Shown here: positions 59,079-64,000 of the stretch, one piece after another
Position numbering within the stretch: the first letter of the stretch is position 1
Layout of the letters: every line of letters starts with the position of its first letter
From: Prevotella sp.
Lineage (GTDB): Bacteria; Bacteroidota; Bacteroidia; Bacteroidales; Bacteroidaceae
DNA: 64,000 nt
Assembly: GCA_016285075.1 (NCBI GenBank)
Contig: JAEEQB010000022.1
Coordinates: 1 to 64,000, forward strand
Reading direction: 5' to 3'
Position numbers and translations under genes: made by a program
The notes under the pieces: model-generated
The model's database searches: none
Told to the model about the DNA's origin: nothing
What the model saw: only the letters and a program-made list of their open reading frames with translations

Positions 59079-60139
59079 AGTCCCTGCTGTTTTTTTGCCG
59101 TCGACAACAGGCCACAAGCAGCAAAGATGTCCTGTCCACGACTGGCACGGATGGTGGTAAACACACCACGAGCAGTAAGGAAGTCGCGCAGACGTTCCAT
59201 CTGCAGAATATCGGCACCAGGCAGGCTTACACCTGGTATCTCATGGAAACGTATCAGGTTCACTCTGCATTCCAGGCCATCCACCAGTCGCAGGATCTCA
59301 CGTCCATGGGCCAATGAGTCGTTCAGTCCTCCGAAACAGATATACTCGAAGGAGCACCGCCGCTGATGGGTGAAGTCGTACTGCTTCAAGAGCGTCACCA
59401 CCTCGGCTATGGTCATCTGACGCTCAGCTGGCATCAGTTGGAGGCGCTGCTCGTGTAAGGGGGTATGCATGGAAATAGCTACATGGCACTGGCTCTCATC
59501 AAGAAAACGCTTCAGCTTCCCCTTAATGCCAACAGAACTGACGGTGATGCGCTTGGGGCTCCATGCGTAGCCGTCGTCAGAAGTGAGGATCTCCGTGGCA
59601 CGGAGCACATTGTCCAGATTATCCATCGGCTCACCCTGACCCATGAACACTATGTTCGTCAGCATCTCACGTTCAGGCAGTGCATATATCTGATTGAGAA
59701 TGTCGGCAGCTGTGAGGTCACCCTCCCAGCCTTGCTTACCGGTCTGACAGAACAGACAGTTCATTTTGCAGCCCACCTGACAGGAAACACAGAGTGTGCC
59801 ACGTTCACCATCGGGAATGAATACCGTCTCAACATATTTCGGCGGGCCATCGTCTGCAGAAACAGATTCATTACAGCGTACAGGAAAAAGGTACTTCACC
59901 GTACCGTCCTGGCTGCGCTGACAGTCTATGGGAGGCATGATACCCACCATGAAATGCTCTTTCAGGCGCTCGCGGTTCTGCTTGGAGATATTGGTCATAT
60001 CGTCTATGCTGCCTACATGCTGATGATAGAGCCATTTCACCAGCTGGGAAGCAGTGAACTGAGGCATGCCGAGTTCCTTCACAGCGACTTTAATCTCGCC
60101 AGAAGTCATGCCCATAAGAACCCTTTTTACACTCTCCAT
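59075..60139 (-). CDS. rlmN: 23S rRNA (adenine(2503)-C2)-methyltransferase RlmN
   Basis: A 354-residue radical-SAM enzyme. The cluster motif is CQVGCKMNCLFCQTG (CxxxCxxC as CKMNCLFC) near residue 123, SAM-binding segments include VFMGQGEPMDNLDNVL and HVAISMHTPLHEQR, and the C-terminal part has VNLIRFHEIPGVSLPG and the conserved cysteine in RASRGQDIFAACGLL. It methylates A2503 of 23S rRNA and A37 of some tRNAs. It is the first gene of the rlmN-lipoprotein-pdxA-flippase unit. Confidence 0.97.
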   Translation of the reverse strand: MESVKRVLMGMTSGEIKVAVKELGMPQFTASQLVKWLYHQHVGSIDDMTNISKQNRERLKEHFMVGIMPPIDCQRSQDGTVKYLFPVRCNESVSADDGPPKYVETVFIPDGERGTLCVSCQVGCKMNCLFCQTGKQGWEGDLTAADILNQIYALPEREMLTNIVFMGQGEPMDNLDNVLRATEILTSDDGYAWSPKRITVSSVGIKGKLKRFLDESQCHVAISMHTPLHEQRLQLMPAERQMTIAEVVTLLKQYDFTHQRRCSFEYICFGGLNDSLAHGREILRLVDGLECRVNLIRFHEIPGVSLPGADILQMERLRDFLTARGVFTTIRASRGQDIFAACGLLSTAKKQQGL

Positions 60140-60152
60140 CTCTTTTTTTGTG

Positions 60153-60182
60153 CAAAGTTAGCAGAAAATAGCCGAATATCAA
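60153..60182 (-). promoter_or_regulatory. Promoter of rlmN
   Basis: On the minus strand TTG (60182-60180), a 19-base spacer and TAACTTTG (60160-60153), 13 bases before the ATG. The leader would be only about 8 bases. Confidence 0.65.
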
Positions 60183-60193
60183 AATAAAAATTG

Positions 60194-60201
60194 TATATTT
60201 G
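60194..60201 (+). promoter_or_regulatory. -7 promoter box of the GT2/HIT/SpoIID gene
   Basis: TATATTTG followed by GCACC, 28 bases before the ATG at 60229; it excludes a longer frame starting at 60199. No good -33 box. Confidence 0.55.
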
Positions 60202-60228
60202 CACCTAAATTTAAAGTTTTATCCGAAA

Positions 60229-63200
60229 ATGAGAGAAAAAATAGACTGTTTCCTGCCTTGCAGCACACCTGATGTAATGGGAAAAACTGTTGCACAACTG
60301 AGGGCGAGCAAGGCTGTACAAAATATATTCTTATTAACGACAAAGCCTGACTGTGGCAATGACATGGAAGACATCTCAGCGCTGCAGGTGAACAACCTGA
60401 CAAGCAGTAATACACTCATGTCGATAGCCGAGAATGCACATGCAGAATACACTTTGATCCAGACCAAAGACACTGCCATCAACTTAGGAGAAGGTGCACT
60501 GGACCGCCTGCTACGCGTAGCTACCGACAGCAACGCTGCCATGGTATATCCCGACCGCTTTCAGCATCCTGCGATAGACTACCAGCTGGGCTCCATACGC
60601 GATGATTTCGACTTCGGCTCACTGTTACTCATCAAGACTTCACTGCTGCATACCTTCGCCATGCAGGCTGGAGAGCACGACTACCAGTATGCAGGACTCT
60701 ATGCCTTACGGCTTTTCCTGAGCAGAAACGGTCAGATATTCCATCTGAACGAAGCCCTCTATGCAGAGACAGAGACTGATACGCGCGCATCAGGCGTCAA
60801 GCAGTTTGACTATGTGAATCCTGCCAATAGGGAAGTACAGATTGAAATGGAACATGCCGCCACAGCACACCTGGATGCAATTGGGGCGAAGATAGACCCC
60901 TCCTACTACCGCAGGCTGGACTTCGATGAACAGGACTTCGATGTAGAAGCATCTGTAGTCATACCCGTCTTCAACCGCGAAAAGACCATCATGGATGCTG
61001 TACACAGTGCATTGGAACAGAAGACGAGTTTCCTGTTCAACGTCATTGTCGTGGACAATCATTCCACAGACGGTACAACGGAACTGCTTGAAAGCCTGCA
61101 CGATCCAAGGCTCATCCATATAATCCCTGAACGCCACGATCTGGGCATAGGCGGCTGCTGGAACATGGCTATCAACGATGACCGTTGCGGAAGGTTTGCT
61201 GTACAGCTGGACTCCGACGACCTTTATTCCTCGCCACGTACGCTGCAACAGATAGTGGAAGCGTTTCACAAGCAGCACGCAGCCATGGTCATAGGCTCCT
61301 ATCGTATGTGCGACTTCGAGTTGAACACCCTTCCTCCAGGACTCATAGCCCACAAGGAATGGACCGACGAGAACGGTCCCAACAATGCATTGCGTATCAA
61401 TGGATTGGGTGCGCCACGTGCTTTCTTCACACCCTTGCTGCGACAGATACAGTTTCCTAACACCTCTTATGGTGAGGACTATGCGTTGGGGCTGGCTTTC
61501 TCACGCCGCTATCGCATAGGACGCATATTTACAGAACTCTATCTCTGTAGGCGATGGGGTGGCAACAGCGATGCTGCTCTCTCGATAGAGAAGGTCAATG
61601 CCAACAACTTATATAAGGATCGCCTGCGCACGCTCGAGATACAAGCCCGCCAGCAAATGCTTCAGGGCAAGCTTGACCTGCTGCAGGACTCTCCGCTGCA
61701 ACGGTTCTTCAACCGCCAGTTAGAACGATGGGATTCCGTGCGCCAACGTTATCGTGAGCTAAGAAACGTGAAGACACGCGAATTGGCAGTAGGAGCCTCA
61801 TCGATTGTAGTGCAATGGAACCCTGCACGCATGGTGTCTACAGGTGCAAAAATCGATGCAAAGACCCTCAGCGAACGGCCCTGTTTCCTCTGCGAGCAGA
61901 ACAGGCCAGCAGAACAGCTGAAGAAAACGGTGGACAGCCAGTACGAACTGTTGGTAAACCCCTACCCCATCCTTGCACAGCATTATACGATTCCATCTTT
62001 GGAACACAAGCCTCAGCAAATCTATGATTCCTATGGAGAGATCTATAAGCTACTGGACGAATTCCCCAATCTGACAGTGTTCTATAACGGACCTCAGTGC
62101 GGAGCCTCAGCACCCGACCATGCTCACTTCCAGGCTGGCACCACAGGTCTGCTGCCCTTGCAGCTGGCCTGGCAGCGACTTTCGAGAAATCTCACCTGCA
62201 TCATCAGCCTGAACGAAGACGAGGACCTGTCGCTGATAGACGACTACCCCACTACAGCTTTCCTCATTCGCAGCAACTCATCCTATGGCGGCGAGCAGCT
62301 GTTCCGGAGGCTCTATCAGGCAATGGACGAAGGAAACCATTCAAAAGAGCCTATGATGAACATTGTCTGCTGGCGAAAAGACGAGGAATACCTCGTAGTG
62401 GTATTCCCACGTACCAAGCATCGTCCAGACTGCTATTATGCCGAAGGAGACAGTCAGTACATCATCTCGCCTGGTGCACTGGACATGGCGGGACTCATCA
62501 TCACCCCCCGTCAGGAAGACTATGAACGTATCACTTCTGTCGTAGCACTAAGTATCCTGCAGGAGATTTCGCTCACCGGTGATGCTCTTCAGGCCCTCAT
62601 CAAGCGGCTACAGTCAAGTGCCCATAGTCCATCGGCTATTTCAAAGAAGGCATCGGCTAACACCAGAAGCACCAAGGAACCCAATGTATGTGTAGGGATA
62701 GTCAGCGGCCAGAGAATCTGCTTCACACTCAATGCTCCCTTCACAGCCAAAGGTGAAACACTGACAGGCGAACAGACTGTGGAACTGTCGGAAGGAGGTA
62801 TACTGTGGAGAGGACAGCAGTATCGTGAACTGACTTTCATTCCTGCAACTTCTGAAGCATCGTTCTCAATGCACGATGTCACCATTGGTTCTGGTTTCCA
62901 TTGGGAACGACAAGAGAAACAGACGTTCATCGGCGTGCTCCACCTTGTTGTGGACGCCGATCAGGTTGTGGCTATCAACGAGTTGCCTGTAGAAAGCTCT
63001 CTGGCCAGTGTCATCTCAAGCGAGATGTCAGCCACCGCTTCTCCAGAATTCCTGAAAGCCCATGCCGTCATCTCACGCTCCTGGCTTCTGGCACAGATGG
63101 AGAAGCGCCGTCAAATGAATGAGAACAACCAGACAGGATTCTTCTCGTTCCAGAAGAAGGACGACGAGTTTATAAGATGGTACGACCGTGAGGATCACAC

Positions 63201-63897
63201 CATCTTCGACGTCTGTGCCGACGACCACTGCCAGCGCTATCAGGGCATCACTCGCCAGACAAACCCTCAGGTGGAACAAGCTATTGCTGATACCCGTGGA
63301 CAGATTCTTGTGTATGACAACGAAATATGTGATGCACGCTTCTCGAAGTGCTGCGGAGGACATACGGAGGAATTCCAGTACTGCTGGGAGAACACGCCCA
63401 AGCCCTACCTGATTTCCATTGAAGATCCTTATTGCAATACCCACGACAAGAACATACTGTCACAGGTGCTGAACGACTATGACCAGGACACACCTGATTT
63501 CTACCACTGGACAGTCAGCTATACACAAGAACAGCTTTCCGAATTAATCAGCCGTAAACTGAAAGACGACTTTGGCCAGATTACCGACCTCCAGCCCCTG
63601 GAGCGAGGCAAGAGCGGACGTATCTGGAAACTGCGCATAGTAGGGACAAAGAAATCGATGACCATCGGCAAGGAACTGGAAATACGCCGTGTACTCAGCG
63701 AAAGCCATCTCTACAGTTCTGCCTTCGACGTGGAACGCACACCTGAAGGTGATTTCATCCTGCATGGTCAGGGATGGGGCCACGGAGTAGGACTCTGCCA
63801 GATCGGTGCTGCCGTCATGGGAGAACAGGGAAAGAAGTATGATGAAATACTGCTTTTCTACTACCGCAATGCAGAGATCCAGAAGCTATACGAGTAA
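60229..63897 (+). CDS. Tripartite protein: glycosyltransferase, HIT/GalT-like (DUF4922) and SpoIID/LytB-like domains
   Basis: A 1222-residue protein with at least three domains. Residues 1-240: a degenerate GT-A-like part. About 241-440: a GT2 domain ([59 protein letters not shown]). About 530-820: a nucleotidyltransferase-like domain with [11 protein letters not shown] and the HIT-type H631-A-H633-F-Q-A-G, which I assign to DUF4922. About 900-1222: a SpoIID/LytB-like domain ([52 protein letters not shown] near 1180). No signal peptide or membrane helix is visible, which is odd for SpoIID, an extracytoplasmic peptidoglycan enzyme. It stands alone with its own promoter. Confidence 0.85.
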   Translation: MREKIDCFLPCSTPDVMGKTVAQLRASKAVQNIFLLTTKPDCGNDMEDISALQVNNLTSSNTLMSIAENAHAEYTLIQTKDTAINLGEGALDRLLRVATDSNAAMVYPDRFQHPAIDYQLGSIRDDFDFGSLLLIKTSLLHTFAMQAGEHDYQYAGLYALRLFLSRNGQIFHLNEALYAETETDTRASGVKQFDYVNPANREVQIEMEHAATAHLDAIGAKIDPSYYRRLDFDEQDFDVEASVVIPVFNREKTIMDAVHSALEQKTSFLFNVIVVDNHSTDGTTELLESLHDPRLIHIIPERHDLGIGGCWNMAINDDRCGRFAVQLDSDDLYSSPRTLQQIVEAFHKQHAAMVIGSYRMCDFELNTLPPGLIAHKEWTDENGPNNALRINGLGAPRAFFTPLLRQIQFPNTSYGEDYALGLAFSRRYRIGRIFTELYLCRRWGGNSDAALSIEKVNANNLYKDRLRTLEIQARQQMLQGKLDLLQDSPLQRFFNRQLERWDSVRQRYRELRNVKTRELAVGASSIVVQWNPARMVSTGAKIDAKTLSERPCFLCEQNRPAEQLKKTVDSQYELLVNPYPILAQHYTIPSLEHKPQQIYDSYGEIYKLLDEFPNLTVFYNGPQCGASAPDHAHFQAGTTGLLPLQLAWQRLSRNLTCIISLNEDEDLSLIDDYPTTAFLIRSNSSYGGEQLFRRLYQAMDEGNHSKEPMMNIVCWRKDEEYLVVVFPRTKHRPDCYYAEGDSQYIISPGALDMAGLIITPRQEDYERITSVVALSILQEISLTGDALQALIKRLQSSAHSPSAISKKASANTRSTKEPNVCVGIVSGQRICFTLNAPFTAKGETLTGEQTVELSEGGILWRGQQYRELTFIPATSEASFSMHDVTIGSGFHWERQEKQTFIGVLHLVVDADQVVAINELPVESSLASVISSEMSATASPEFLKAHAVISRSWLLAQMEKRRQMNENNQTGFFSFQKKDDEFIRWYDREDHTIFDVCADDHCQRYQGITRQTNPQVEQAIADTRGQILVYDNEICDARFSKCCGGHTEEFQYCWENTPKPYLISIEDPYCNTHDKNILSQVLNDYDQDTPDFYHWTVSYTQEQLSELISRKLKDDFGQITDLQPLERGKSGRIWKLRIVGTKKSMTIGKELEIRRVLSESHLYSSAFDVERTPEGDFILHGQGWGHGVGLCQIGAAVMGEQGKKYDEILLFYYRNAEIQKLYE

Positions 63898-63967
63898 ACT
63901 GACAATTATTTATCCAAAACTATACGAATAAAACTTACTGATATTTAGCCAACAACAAACGTGAATT

Positions 63968-64000
63968 ATGAAATATAAATTAAAAAACAACCGACCTTGG
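63968..64000 (+). CDS. Possible start of the next gene (partial)
   Basis: ATG followed by eleven open codons to the window edge (MKYKLKNNRPW). The preceding 70 bases are A/T-rich with no clear -7 box. Too short to identify. Confidence 0.25.
   Translation, partial: MKYKLKNNRPW

Overview
The window looks like chromosomal DNA from a Bacteroidales organism, most likely a Prevotella-type member of the Prevotellaceae. The evidence is: repeated Bacteroidota promoter boxes (TAnnTTTG at -7 with a TTG-type -33 box about 19-20 bases upstream), no recurring Shine-Dalgarno sequences, a Na+-pumping NQR operon, TamB- and LptE-type envelope genes, a GH92 mannosidase, imelysin and DcuB. I judged base composition by eye only (near 50% G+C). 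No rRNA operon, prophage, intact insertion sequence or CRISPR array was seen.

Layout. 0-0.35 kb: the tail of a small gene, a terminator and tRNA-Ser(CGA). 0.5-6.7 kb (minus): LD-carboxypeptidase, YigZ-like protein, DUF1015 protein, HIT protein and a large secreted glycosidase-like protein, probably one operon. 6.8-7.0 kb: a candidate small RNA with its own promoter and terminator, followed directly by a structured piece that may be a group II intron remnant. 7.2-11.1 kb (plus): an EamA transporter and three glycosyltransferases. 11.2-15.3 kb (minus): indolepyruvate:ferredoxin oxidoreductase, an MFS transporter and a HAD phosphatase. 15.4-18.5 kb (minus): a secreted fusion of an EEP nuclease/phosphatase-type domain with a GH92 mannosidase. 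18.9-24.9 kb (minus): nqrABCDEF. 25.0-31.3 kb (plus): TamB and DcuB.

31.4-42.4 kb (plus) is a tightly packed run ending at a strong terminator: MATE transporter, cytidylate-kinase-like protein, phosphodiesterase, small membrane protein, dTDP-glucose 4,6-dehydratase, orphan sigma-region-4-like protein, PurT, then a ketoisomerase / acyltransferase-like protein / aminotransferase trio for a dTDP-3-amino-dideoxy sugar, a subtilase and exonuclease VII. 42.6-44.5 kb: a divergent pair, an outer-membrane protein and IlvE. 44.6-50.2 kb: a hemerythrin-LuxR regulator divergent from a porin / imelysin / di-heme oxidoreductase operon, a probable metal or redox module of the envelope. 50.2-50.7 kb: an intergenic region with a very large perfect inverted repeat and a tandem repeat. 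50.8-60.1 kb: a SpoIIE phosphatase, GreA, SecG, a TPR-like protein, a sigma-54 activator fused in frame to LptE, a flippase-like membrane protein, PdxA, a lipoprotein and RlmN. 60.2-63.9 kb: a 1222-residue protein joining a glycosyltransferase, a HIT/GalT-like domain and a SpoIID-like domain.

The least ordinary items are that tripartite protein, the sigma-54/LptE fusion, the EEP-GH92 fusion, an NqrC with a repeated cysteine-pair tail, the hemerythrin-LuxR regulator with its divergent operon, the perfect inverted repeat near 50.4 kb, and a repeat family found after two different transcription units.
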